Shown: in pieces, positions 13,201 to 24,890 of the stretch
Position numbering within the stretch: the first letter of the stretch is position 1
How the letters are laid out: each line of letters starts with the position of its first letter
NCBI GenBank assembly: GCA_047967505.1
Contig: CM106538.1
From: Dipteris shenzhenensis
Taxonomy: Eukaryota; Polypodiophyta; Polypodiopsida; Gleicheniales
Strand: one strand, 5' to 3'
DNA length: 64,000 bases
Translations under genes and position numbers: made by a program
The notes under the pieces: model-generated
What the model was told of the DNA's origin: nothing
The model's input: the letters and a program-made list of their open reading frames with translations, nothing else
Database searches by the model: none

Positions 13201-13848
13201 CCCTATATATTGTGAACTCATGCTTCTCCCTGTCTTCCAGTGTGGACTCCTCTAGCCATCCAGGGGTGCAAAGCTACTCATTTTTTGCTTGTAGTGCGAC
13301 AGTGAGGGATCGCTCTTGAGTGAGGAGGTCTTGAAGTGCTTGGATTTATTGGACGGATAGACCTTTCCTTGGCATGTGTCCATTGCTCTTTCACAATTCT
13401 GAGGCTTGATTCCACCTTGTCTCGCTGGTCCATCAAGGTCTAAACAGAGAGCTCATCCTTGAGCTTTGTAACAATAACCTCCAGGTCTTTCGACCATGAT
13501 CCTATACTCCTCTGCTTTGTTGAGGGAGATTCGCCTACTAGTTTGTGCAGTGACCATGAGGGTGTGGCTATCATGAGCCCTAACTTATGCTTGTAGTAGA
13601 GAGGAGGGCAGTTGGGAGGTATGCTCTTGCCTCCACTTCAAAATTGTGAGCAGTACCTGAGAGAGTTGGGCCATTGCAGCCAGTAGTAGTTGGAGCTCCA
13701 TGTTGTCCGCCTTTGATAGCTGTTCGGCCGACATTTGCCATATCCCATGTGTTCAGTACTTAGGTGCATTGCAAAACTGTAGGGCTTCTATAAGCTTTGC
13801 CCATGGAGAAGAGAAAGAGCCTATGACAAAAGAAGCTAGATCTTGGGG

Positions 13849-14916
13849 CTATACTGTGGTGGTGGCTGTCGTCTGGTAAACAGAGGGGGTGGGGGGATAC
13901 TTGCTATGCTGAGGTAGAGGCCAATATTCATTATATCTTTGCCTAGAAACATTTCCCACATCAATGGGGCCTTGGATTTTCACCTTGCCTTTAGATTGAT
14001 GGTTTGTGGCCTCAAGGTGTCTGTCTCTCCAAGTATTCCTGCAATTAATGGTCCTCATATTGCTCCCTCAGTTGGCTATCGAGTTGTGGCTATTGGGTAG
14101 GGCGGCTTGGTGGGGTCCCACTTGGATCAATTCTCAGCAATTTGGGATTGGCCACCATTGTCTCTTCTTCTGTTGGAACATTTCCTGTGGCTTCTTTGTT
14201 GGCAATCCCATATCCGATTGGTGGCTAATGCTCCAACATGTGGTACAGTATGGGCATATAAATCACTGGGTTGCCTAGGAGATTGCCATATATCTTTAGG
14301 TCCTCCCTCATCTGAGTATAGAAATAATATGCCCAGCTGGTGATCTATAGCTTTGCTAGCCTCAGAAGGATGTTTAGCACTATAGATTGATGGTGGTCCA
14401 TGTGATTGACTTGGGTCAATAGCTGAAGTACTCTTGCAAATTTATCGAGTACAGCCACAGTGAACTCTAAGAAGTCGATGCGGCCCTTGCTTCTCTTCCT
14501 ATCGTAGTTGTTGATCTTGTCAAGGGGCTCATGCAAATTCTTCTAGTGTGAATACTTTTCTGCATAACTACTGGTAGTAGGCCAAAGGCCGAGCGTACTA
14601 CATCCACATTGAGGTGGTGGAAGTGGGGGCTCCCTATTGCATTGCAAAGGATGCCAGCCTGTGAATTTGAGTTGTAATTGCCAATGAACTCCTCGACTAG
14701 CTTCATGTTAAGGTAACATGGCAATCGGTCTGCAACAACGGGCTTGAGACCTATCATCACCAAGGAGGCTTGCACCTTTGGATCCTTAAGCGCTTGGTAT
14801 GTGGCCATGGTACAATAATAGAGGGTGTAATCTTGACACTCATAGACGTTTTTGGAGTGGATCGTGCAGCCATTGAGTTGTTGAAGCCAGGCTTCTCGGA
14901 GCAGAGAGTGTGCCAA
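13849..14916 (-). other. Unrecognised minus-strand protein-like region
   Basis: Minus-strand ORFs of 149, 63 and 69 codons follow one another in transcriptional order and have ordinary amino-acid composition, so this may be a broken coding region of about 1 kb. No conserved motif was found. Its orientation matches the zinc-knuckle retroelement remnant at 18.5-20.1 kb, but a common origin is only a guess. Confidence 0.25.
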
Positions 14917-15260
14917 TGACGTTACAACTTAGAACTCCCCCTATGTTGGTGCTAGCGTGCGCTTCTTGGACCATTGAGAAGGAGGGGTGGCGGCCACTGC
15001 TGATGGCTCCTGAGAGGTCTGTTGCATTGTGATCTCCTCCCCGGTTTAAAGTTCAATTGTAGGGATGATGGATGGCATCCTGATTGACCTTGAGGGTGTG
15101 CTTTGGGATTCAAATGGGTAGGTGGGCAGGGGATCTATAGGTGCTGGATTTGGGCCCCAGATCATTGCCTTAGCAAAAATAGTCAGACTCTAGCAAATTT
15201 TCCACCAAAATTTCCATAACTCCTTGCCTCTTTCCCTCTTATCCCCTAGCCACAATTTGA

Positions 15261-15575
15261 ATGTCCTCTGCCTTCGTCCTCCTCCAAGACTCATTTGTTA
15301 CCCACCTGTCCACCTTCTTTCCAATGGATCTTGAAAACAAATTCTTCGAATTCAAAAGGGAAGATAAGGGGTCCTTTTATAGTTTGCATATGGATGCAAG
15401 AGATACAGTAGATGTGTACAACCAAAAGTTTTGGGATGCTTATTTGCAGGTTGCACCTTTCAAAAAGATCTCCAAAGGAACCCAAATGAGAAAGTATAGA
15501 GCAGCAGGTCTCAGTCCAAGAATTCAGGCAGTAGTGAATGCTTCCCAACGGCCAATGGAATGGCTATATGGTGAT
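15261..15575 (+). pseudogene. Possible retroelement gag fragment
   Basis: About 105 codons precede the 27-bp minisatellite in the same frame. The text FKREDKGSFYSLHMDARDTV followed by YNQKFWDAYLQV and GLSPRIQAVV resembles the pattern of a gypsy gag capsid domain: a short charged run, an aromatic-spaced helix and a 'GL.P.I' turn. The frame runs into the repeat array and ends at TAG 15768. No zinc knuckle or pol follows, so the assignment is tentative. Confidence 0.35.
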
Positions 15576-15845
15576 GATCCAGTGAGATGGTTGTATGAGG
15601 ACGATCTGGTGGGATGGCTATATGGTAATGATCCGACGGGATGGCTGTATGGCGATGATCCAACGAGATGGCTATATTGCAATGATCCAGCAGGATGGCT
15701 GTATGGCGACGATCCGATAAGACGGTTGTATGGTGACGATTTGGTGGGATGGCTATATAACAATGACTAGACAAGATGGCTGTATGGTAATGATCCGACG
15801 GGATGGTTGTATAGTAACAATCTGACGGGATGGCTATTGTCAGAG
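15549..15845 (+). repeat. 27-bp coding minisatellite (about 11 units)
   Basis: Units start at 15576, 15603, 15630 and every 27 bp to 15819 without a single indel, with one partial-quality unit before them. On the plus strand each encodes a nonapeptide of the form DPTGWLYGD, continuous with the upstream ORF until TAG in the unit at 15765. Substitutions between units are common but the period is exact. Confidence 0.95.
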
Positions 15846-17940
15846 ATGTTGAGGGGGGTGTTGATGCTGAGGGCGCTGTCAGGAGGAAAAACAATGGTGG
15901 ACAGACTTGGGGATGTAAGGACTCATGAGTTCAACATTCAAGGATGCAAAATATGAAGAAAATGCACAAAAATGTATTGGCCGCATTCACCTAATGCTGA
16001 CCGTGAATGTGAGTGGGTGCATTGGAATACCAAGGCATGTGAGTGATATGCCTACCATACAAACTCACCTAGATCTGGACTTGATGATCGTGCACCTTAA
16101 GGGGGCGAGGGGTCAATTACGTGGAATAAAATGGGCTTGAATGCCAAGTAGCAACATACTTTGTCCATCAGCTAGGTAAAGCATGTGCTGAGTTTGTGCA
16201 TCATCTTGGTTGCCTGGTGTGTATCGACATTGTGGCATTCACTTTGATGGACCTCTCTTGGAATAAGGCACGCGGGTTCTTGTGTGGCTATATCTGAAGC
16301 ATGGGTAGGTTCTTATTCTTATTGTACCGTAGCCTTTGATTTGATAGGAGGAGTAGGTCTGCGTGATAGCGTGGGTGCTCCCCTAAGTATGGTAACTTCC
16401 GATGGTGTTCACATGGGCTTGGATGAAGGTTCTTGTGTAACTACCCCACTTTTAGGGGTCGGTTCTTGTGTTGCTTCCTCGATAACCTTGGCGACTTTCT
16501 CATTGAGTAATAATATACATGGAATCATGATATTCTTTGGGTCCACGGAATTGTTCATCGTGCTAGGCTCGAGGCTAGGTTCTTGTGGGGCTGCTTGATG
16601 CAAGTTCTTGTGTTACTACTTTATGAATCCCAGTGAGTTGAGGTTGTGTATTCGGTGTCATTGGAAGTTTTGGAACCCAAATGTATCGCTCGCCTTGATA
16701 GTAGCCTTGGGATTTTAGGAGCCTTGTCGCAACCCAATGCTTGTGAGACTTTTGCCCGTGGAGTGTTGGAATTTGTCCTTGCAGGCAAGGCAATTGGAGT
16801 TGTTGAGATGGAATTGCTCATGTTGGCACAGGTAAGAAGGGGTCGGAAACCCTTTCATAGCTTCAAACTTCCAAGGTTGTTGTCCTTTGTTAGAGTAGCA
16901 TTGTGCACGAGAGACAGCCTTGTGCACCCATAGTCCGCAGAATCTCTGGGTGGTGCTCATAGCATTAGGCGTGGGAAGTAGAGGTGGGAGGGTAGTTTGC
17001 AGCAAGGGTTTGCTTTTATTGAGATTAGGGTTAGGACTTCGAGCAGCATTTGGATGGATTTCCTTCTAAGGCTTGGACCAAGGGGCATTGGAGGCCTCTA
17101 GAGCTTACATATGGGTTCCACCAGTAATTATCCACCTATTAGCAGTGATGGGTAGACCCTAACATTGCCATGTCTCAAGTAACAAATGTACTAAGTGTTA
17201 TCAAGTCTAAGAGTGTGGGGAACTTTAAACATGACTGCAACATCTTTAGTGCAATGGAGGTGCACATGCTTTTCATTGAAATGCATGTTTGCACCACGTT
17301 TATACACATTGGCATTTCAACATATCAACATGCATGGTATTTTTGGGTTTAATTATCTTATTATATCTTGCTAATTGGCTTCCCCAACTGAAGAGGATTC
17401 AAAGTAAATTAACGAGCATAAAGAGCAGAGCATAGGAATAAGACAAGGGAAGGTGTAAAGAAGATTAGAGTGACTAATGAGGAAGTCCCTTGATTTATGA
17501 GGGGAGGGGGGCTCTTCTCACTTATCTATGAAGGCAAATGTTTTAAGACAATTTTTATTCTATATCTTTCATAGCATCTTCATGTACCCTAGTGTTAAGA
17601 GCTCATGAGTCTGTAATGGATGTCTTGAGTTAAGTCCCCCTTTGCATTAAATCTTGAAGCTATCCTTTGACCTTAACTTAATTGGGATCTCAAGGGGAGT
17701 TATTATATGTAAACCCTTAATATCACATGCACTCAAGGCCTAACTTTTAAATCACTTATCTATGAATATTTTATTATTACAAGATACCCTTTGTCTATAC
17801 AAATCTAGTATAACTTGTCTTCTAAATGTTCCAATAATTTGTTGAGATTAACAACATTTAGGAGATGCTCAATTTTTCTCCTCCTCCACTCCCTTTTGGA
17901 TGGCGTCCCCCTTACCCCTGGTGGAAGCCTTCAGGATTTT
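15846..17940. other. No recognised gene
   Basis: Short ORFs on both strands only (up to 104 codons). The motif GGTTCTTGTG recurs several times at about 16,275-16,600, perhaps a degenerate short repeat. Confidence 0.35.
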
Positions 17941-18479
17941 GGAACTTCAGAGCTTCGAACCTAAAGGGGGCTCTTCCATGGTACTCATGGAACTAGCTAG
18001 AGAGGTAATTCTACTCAGTCGAGATCCCCAATTAGAGGAAAACTCATGGTAGGCAGTAGTGGCACCCACATATATTAGCCAATGGAGGTTTGATTTGACC
18101 CTTATTGCCCCCCTACTCACCTCATGAGGTTTGAGCATGTTAAACATTTTGAGGGGCACCACTGTATTCAACTCTTCATGCTTAGGGGTTGTTATTTGGA
18201 ACCCTATTCTTTCTGGGACATCAATGTTTTCCAAAATGTGCATCTAATTTTGAGAGAATTTTGGCTCAGGGAGAGAGGCATACAAAAACTCATCTACCTC
18301 CTTCCCATCACTCTCTCTCTCACAAGTTTGGAACTGTTTCAAGGATGCGGTCCTATCCATTGTGTCATATTCCATGGCAAATTGGTGGCCTAACCGTGGG
18401 TGGGACTTGTACGTGTGCAAGTCCACTCGTGCGATTTGCTCCTCATGATATAAAAGATGTCCATGGGCTAATCATATAC

Positions 18480-18780
18480 GAGTTCTGACATTTTCAGGAA
18501 GGGCCAACCTAGGATGGCTTCATATCCGAGCTACTAGGTGAAGTCCATAACCACAAATTGAACAGGGTACGTGAAGCTAAACACCTTAATGTTAATACCT
18601 ATGAGAACTCCTAGGGGTTCAGCAGTTCCACCATCGGCAAGCTTTACTACCAAATGCTTTTGCCTGAGGAAAGCTCTTCCCGGCCTCTCCCAACATTATT
18701 TGGTGTAGACACTCACACATGCTTGCCCACATCCAGGATAGCATCAACCTTTTGGTTCCGGTAGGTTATGGCGATAGATG
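18480..18780 (-). pseudogene. Retroelement aspartic protease remnant
   Basis: Read on the minus strand across small frameshifts, the sequence gives INASIAITYRNQKVDAILDVG (given here as positions about 18,725-18,780, with LDVG where a D-S/T-G active site is expected). Further on come GVLIGINIKVFSFTYPVQFVV and a YEAILGWPFLK-like 'flap/ILG' end. This order is typical of LTR-retrotransposon proteases. It lies downstream, in minus-strand sense, of the zinc knuckles at 19.8-20.0 kb, as expected in a gag-pro arrangement. Several stops make it non-functional. Confidence 0.5.
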
Positions 18781-19784
18781 CATTAATGACATCACCTTCA
18801 AAGTATTGGCCTAACTTATTAATGGGGACCTTAGATAGGCTCCAACCCTCCTCCTGTGGTGGGTTGTATGCAGGTTTGGTAGGACCATGGGCCAGGATTT
18901 GTCAGTTCATCCAGTTTGAGAGGTCTCACTAGAAAATAGGATTCCCCCTTAACAAGGATGCAATTGGCATCTTGACCTCTAAGGAGAGGAAGGCCACTAA
19001 CCTGACAATATCATGTGGTTCCTGAGAGGTCTCCCTCCCCACCGATAGTGGCTCCTCGAAGCCTTAGAGGTCTTCCTCCTCTCTTAGGTTCTATAACACT
19101 CGGTCCTCTTGAAACATCAGTGCATCAAGTCTAGTGGGTGGTTCCTCTTCTTCCACTCTCTCTAGCACCCTAAGTGCCTTTGCCCCCCTATGAGTAGTCA
19201 AGTGGTCTATGTGGATGATATCGGACCCTATGTTGACCTTGAACCTATGCTCGGATTTCTCTTGGCATTCCCATATCAAATTTTGGGTGTCTATTAAGTA
19301 TTGTTTCTCTAAGGTTGGGTCTGGATATGCTCCCTTATAAGAAGGTGGAGATGTGAGGCCTTAAGCCCACATTGGCTTTTTTACATCCAGATATAGGGGC
19401 ATACTAGGATCATCCCAGGAAAAGGCTTGTCCGAATGTAGAGGAGTTGGTGAGGGTGGTTGTCTCCTCATCTAAACCATCTTGGATAACCACTTGATTCT
19501 TTCGTTCACCCACCCTGGTGACCTTCTTGGACTTGGTCTGCAGGGGCTGGGGTGACTCTGGAATTTGAGACGTGGGAGTCCTGGCAAGGAAGTCTGCAGG
19601 GGCTGGGGTGACTTAGGAATTTGAGACTTGGGAGTCCTGTCCTTCCTTGTTGCCTGCTTCTTCATTTCCTTGCCTAGGGCCTTTAAGTGCATCCTTGTGA
19701 TGAAATTCAAGGAAACTACCACTAATTGACCTTATTCAATGCTTAGTAAATTGATGCTAGTGCTCTTCAATGGGGTGATCGGAG

Positions 19785-20061
19785 TCTTTGGTCTCCTTAA
19801 GGGACAATCCTTGAATCAATGCTCCACTCTACATCCAACACATAAGGGCATAGGACTCATTGTGGGTGGGACCATAGGGGTAAGATCCTTGCATGGGCAG
19901 TCCTTTAAAAAGTGCGGCCCTTGGCGTTTAAAACATGACACAGGGGGGTTTGTTACACCCATATATGGACATTTGCTTGCCCTATGTGGACCTTGACATG
20001 TATGGCATTGGATCAGGGGCCTTCGCACCAAAAAATTCATGTCTCTTCCCCTCATGACCAT
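19785..20061 (-). pseudogene. gag-like fragment with three tandem zinc knuckles
   Basis: The minus-strand frame carries CHTCQGPHRASKC (an intact C-X2-C-X4-H-X4-C zinc knuckle), then CFKRQGPHFLKDC (second cysteine replaced by arginine), then CVGCRVEH and, after an in-frame TGA, FKDC. Three knuckles in tandem suit a retroelement nucleocapsid or a cellular nucleic-acid-binding protein. The protease remnant that follows on the same strand favours a retroelement. Confidence 0.6.
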
Positions 20062-20818
20062 GGCACTATCTGATATACTGGAACATGCTAATCCTCATGT
20101 AAAAGGTAGTGGCTTATGATGCCACTTCCCTCCTCATAAGGATGATAGTCAGGATGTCCATGATCATGCTCAAGCTCTTTCCCAGTCATTAGGTAGTTCT
20201 TCCACCAATACTTGGTTGACTGGAGTTATACGAGGCAGGGGCAGTTGTGGAGCTAGTATGGGTAGTGATAATGGAGCATGTTGTGCCCTGGATTGGCTAA
20301 AGGGGCTCCTTGCACATTCATCGGGTGGGGTGGGACAATCAGGGCCAATTGGAGCCTCAGTTGGTAGATCGATCGAGGAAGGACGTTCGCGAATTGGCAT
20401 TGAGAGATATCATGGCTCCCCCATCTATAGTAGTGTGCACCGTAGAGGGCTTGCCTTGCTCTGAGGCGGGGGCACTCATTTGAGAGGGGTGATTGCTGTT
20501 CCATACCTCACACCACCCATTGTCTCTTCTCGGGAATAAGTGAGGGCTAGTCAGTGTTTCCTTGGAGGTTCCTGCCTCATTTTGAAATTAGTGCAAATAG
20601 TCACCTATGTCCAAAGGACCATGTGAAGATTTGGAAACCTTTAGCATATTTGCCATCCAAGCAAATTATGGGGATGGATGCCAAGCTTTACCGGTCACTG
20701 CCAAGCGCCCTGACAATTTTGTGAGCCTAGTAGTGCATGGGAGATGCCACCATGAAACCTTTATAAGGTCAAGGGTTCTAATTTTGGGGACACAGCTTGC
20801 AGAGGGTAACGAACACTT

Positions 20819-20820
<2 letters not shown>

Positions 20821-20884
<64 letters not shown>
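20821..20884. repeat. (TC)n microsatellite
   Basis: Uninterrupted 64-bp TC tract. The SLSLSL or REREREREs ORFs across it are artefacts. Confidence 0.97.
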
Positions 20885-20886
<2 letters not shown>

Positions 20887-20899
20887 CCGCGTGCACACG

Positions 20900-23500
20900 T
20901 GCAAACCCTACAATGAAGGCTTTTCACAACACCTCTTGGTTGACTTTCTCCTTCGGGCTAAGGGCCCTATACCATTAGCCTACCTTGCCATCTAGGTTGA
21001 GGCCAAATGCATTAACCATTTCCAGATCTCCAGGAGCACCGAATGCTTCACATATTTGCTCAAATCGCCCCACGTGGGAGATCGGATCCCCTCCCCGAGA
21101 AATTTAGTTATCAGCTTGGATATGGCTATGGATTAACTCTTAGAGGGATTGGTTTCTTCCCTGTGGGAAATACGGGTACAGTCAAGGGTGGAGAGGCCCC
21201 CCTTCCTAGTGCATCCACTAGGATGCACATTGCATCATCTGATAGCACTATTTGGAAGCTTGTGGAGGCAGCACTATTGTGCAATGTGGACCTAATAGGG
21301 CGTAGAGGTGGGCCTCGAGCCTTGCTCGGATAGCGGGCTCCATTGGGTACCGGTACTGACATTGGGGATGTGCAGCCCTCTTCCTCGTATATTAGGACCG
21401 TAACTGTGGGAGTAAACTATAGAGCTCCATGAGGAAGTGGGTTACCAGGCATCTGCATGGTTGGTACTGTAGGGTGGAACTTGCAAGAGCACATAGCCGG
21501 CAAATGTTAGGGGCACCTGGAAGGTCAAAGGTTCATAAGAGTTCCCCCATTGGAAATCCTGTGAGTTTCCAAGGCTGGGTTTTGTCTCACAAAGTCCCTC
21601 ATCCATGATTCTTCGTCTTCCATGCACTGTGAGTCAGGGTGCCCCTTAAAGGCTATGGGTCCCAAGTCCATAAAGACGGCCTCAATCCCTGCTTATGGCT
21701 CAAGAACTGGGTGTCGTTAGCCTCCCTTTTTCATGGGCATTCTTGTGAAAGGGTTCTCCATTTCTACTGAATCCAATCACCATCCAAACATGTTGGATAT
21801 AGTCCCCCTTAATCTGGAGGCTACAAAAAGAGAAAGGAAATGAGGTGGAGCTATGCTCGTGTAGGGGGCTTCGGAGCCCTCGAGCCAGTGGATTCTTTCA
21901 TTTCCTCATTCAAGCTCTCGATCTCGTCTGAACTAGAGGGACCACTACGTTGGGGCCCCAACACTGAGTGAGAGCTGGGAATTGAACATCTTATTGGAGC
22001 TGAACCAAAAGTGGGGCAAAAGTTAGGTTGTGAATAGTTCAAACCAATATCCTTGGACTCGAGTTCAGGCTCCTTGGACAAAATTCTCCCAAACCTCAAG
22101 TGCATGTATGAGATCATTGATGTGCGGGTACACCCTGGTTCAAATTCAATTCTATTATTTTTGTCAGAGAATCTATTCCTAGAGCTATCCCTCGGGTTGG
22201 GGGGTCAGCTGTATGCCAGCAGGTCATAGGGATAGTCTTAAGGTGACGGTTGGTGGAATAGCAGTTGACACGTGTTGACGGGTTAGGTTGAGGTTGGTAT
22301 GCCTCCGAGTTGGTGGGTTAAATTTAAAGCAATAGGCGGTGGGATATTCAAGTCAATAGGATGTAAGTATGGCAACGGTTGTAGGATTAGCATTGAAGCA
22401 ACGGGTGACGGGATGGCTTGCCTCGAAGGGATACCAAAATGGCACTGCTCAGAGGCTTAGTTATATGCCAATGGGTCGTAGGGATAGTCTTAAGGCACCG
22501 GGTCAACGCCTATTAGTAGGATGGCGGGATAGCAAACCCTGACACGTCATAAATAAGGCGGTGGGTTAGGTGATTGACTTGTGTCAGGTCGGTGGGATAG
22601 AGCTAAGGCGATGGGTTGTGGGGATAGCGAGCTAAGGTGATGGGTCGTTGGGATAGGAATTATCTGGGAACACGCTGTGTCACCAGCTCCCTTTTGATGA
22701 TTCCTGGTGGTTATCCAACTTTTGTTCCAAGTTTTTGTGCCTGGGGGGTTTGTTAAGGACCTAAACTACCTACCAAAAACAAAAAACATCACAAAACAAT
22801 AACTTTTGGCACCCAATCAAGTGGTTTCTACAAGTTGGACTGTCAAGCACCCAAAACCACTTCCTTGTATAAGCAAACATTGAAAAACAAGCTCAAATGC
22901 ATGACAATGGCTTTATGGATAGAAAGTTGAAAAGTGAGCTTTCCTACTCTAAAATCACTCTTTCTTCACTAGTTTCTGCTTCCAATCCACTCCTAATCTC
23001 GCTAAAAAGGCCTAAGGACATGTACAATGGGTAGTTTATGGGAGGGAGCTAAACAAATGCAAAAGCATACTCGTATCTCCGTGGCGGTGGTGACAAAGAT
23101 GTGTTGTCTAGCAAAGGCACACGGGTGCTGGAAGTGTGCTGACTAAGCTCCTCACTCCCGTGCAACTCCTTGTGGGAGCATTGCATAGTAAATCCTTCAC
23201 TCATGTCACTTGAGTGTCAACCGGATCATTGCAATGGGGTTTCCATTGAGAAGAAGGGAGAGAGAAAGAGAGAGAGAGAGGAGGGGGAGGGAAGAAGGGA
23301 AGGGGAGGGAGAAAGAGAAGAAGGTGAAGGGGGATCGTGGCAAACACCAAAGGCAAACAAGGAGAGCAAGCAAACCTCAATCTCAACACATGAGCAAGAA
23401 GAAAGCTTGTGTTTCTCAAAGGTTGCATACAACAATGAAGACCAAAGTCAACCACTTGGCCTTTAATACAAGTCACCTTTTCAAGGGAAGGCCAACCCTA
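20900..23500. other. No recognised gene; weak internal repetition
   Basis: The plus strand at about 22,200-22,660 contains many imperfect occurrences of GGTGGGATAG or GGGTTGTGGGATAG-like phrases at irregular spacing. A purine-rich GAGAGGAGGGGGAGG-like stretch lies at about 23,255-23,330. No coding motif was found. Confidence 0.4.
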
Positions 23501-23509
23501 TTCCTTGTA

Positions 23510-23512
<3 letters not shown>

Positions 23513-23546
<34 letters not shown>
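23513..23546. repeat. (TC)n microsatellite
   Basis: 34-bp TC tract about 270 bp upstream of the Helitron-type helicase remnant. Confidence 0.95.
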
Positions 23547-23550
<4 letters not shown>

Positions 23551-23616
23551 ACAACCACTTGGGCCCGTATGGTGCGAAGGCATATGCTGATTCTCACAAC
23601 CTTCCCTTTGTCTTCA

Positions 23617-23675
23617 AATGGCTCTTGTGTTATCCATATATGGGATCCAAATGGCTCTTGTGTTATCCTTGCCAA
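23617..23675. repeat. 27-bp direct repeat
   Basis: The phrase AAATGGCTCTTGTGTTATCC occurs twice, 31 bp apart (about 23,617 and 23,648). Confidence 0.85.
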
Positions 23676-23799
23676 TTTGGGTGATCCTGATGACTACTGC
23701 GATCCTGAGCCATTTGCCACTCAAAACTTGTAGGGTTTGGGCAGGCAGATCTGTTATCTTGTTCCATGGCTGTTAACAAAGGCAAAACCATGAAAAAAA

Positions 23800-24890
23800 C
23801 CTAAAATAATTTGCTTTACCAACTACAAGCAAATCAATGATCCTGAAAACTACTACAAAGTGCTATGTATTATGTTCTTTCCAAATCACGATCTTGAGCC
23901 AACACTTAATGAAAGTACCCCTACATGGCATGATATGTACAATGACAACAAACATATCATAGACCCAAACAAGGAAAAATTCAACAAGCTTATTCCCAAA
24001 TTTTCTATAAATTTAACAAGTACCTCTAATACTTCCATCCTCAAGTAATCAATATACATTCAGAAACATTGATACATATGACATTGGAATCAACATGCCA
24101 AATCCAAAAAAACCAAATCAAATCCATAATGGATCCTTACTAACCTACAAACTTGTGCCAAAAATTGAGTATTACATTACCTTTAAAAAACTCAACATTG
24201 AACAACACCTAATTTTGGAATACGTCATGATAAAAAAAAGAATCAATCCAGCAAAACGGTTCCATCTTTTCTCTGTCAGGGAATGTTAGAATAGGTAAAA
24301 ATTTTACACTAACGGCCATGGTTCAAGCCCTTCTAAGGAATTACTCACACAAACAAAGATACAATATGGAATTTCCAAAAGTTCTTTTACTAGCTTACAC
24401 TGACAAAACTGCATTCAATATTGTTGGCACAACAATACATTCAGCTTTGCATTTACCACTAATAGCATCCCACTATGCAAGTCTTTCCAGAGAAAAGTTG
24501 CAAGAACTATCGCAATTGTACAGGGACCTTCAACTAGCTGTTTGTTATGAAGTCTCCCTCATTGGTCATAGTACATTAATTGCAGCAGATATGCATCTAT
24601 GGCAAATCAAGCACAACCACTTCCAACCATTTGGAGGACTTGATGTTCTCTTACGTGGGGATCTATGCCAAGCTATCCCAACAAAAGATTCATGGATTTT
24701 CGTGGAGCAATCAACAAACACATCACCGATGACATCTTTTTGGAAAGATAATGTCTTACTCTATGACACAATAAGGACCAGGCAATACACATTGATTGAC
24801 ATCTCCTACACAAATGAACACTACTTAAGAAAACCATTGCAAAAACAAAATATTCCCCCCTTCTACACTAATGCTGGAAAAAATACCCCA
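23800..24890 (+). pseudogene. Helitron/Helentron Pif1-type helicase, N-terminal part
   Basis: Read with two frame changes, this is a Helitron helicase. The linker text NDPENYYKV and YNDNKHIIDPNKEKF (about 23,830-23,990) matches the region before the helicase in Helentron proteins. A degenerate Walker A, SGNVRIGKNFTLTA, lies at about 24,276-24,317. Then come LLLAYTDKTAFNIVGTTIHS (the Pif1 'A.TG.AA..I.G.TIHS' motif Ia), a decayed DE box (VCYEVSLIG for the usual DE(I/V)SM) and PFGGLDVLLRGDLCQ (GD.Q motif). The longest frame, 24,318-25,022, ends by running into foreign LINE sequence at about 24,890. The protein continues at about 26,370. Helitron helicases unwind the donor strand in rolling-circle transposition; this copy is broken. 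Confidence 0.85.

Noticed and set aside
15511-15894. Minus-strand His/Ile/Pro-rich ORF
   Set aside because: Antisense reading of the 27-bp minisatellite.
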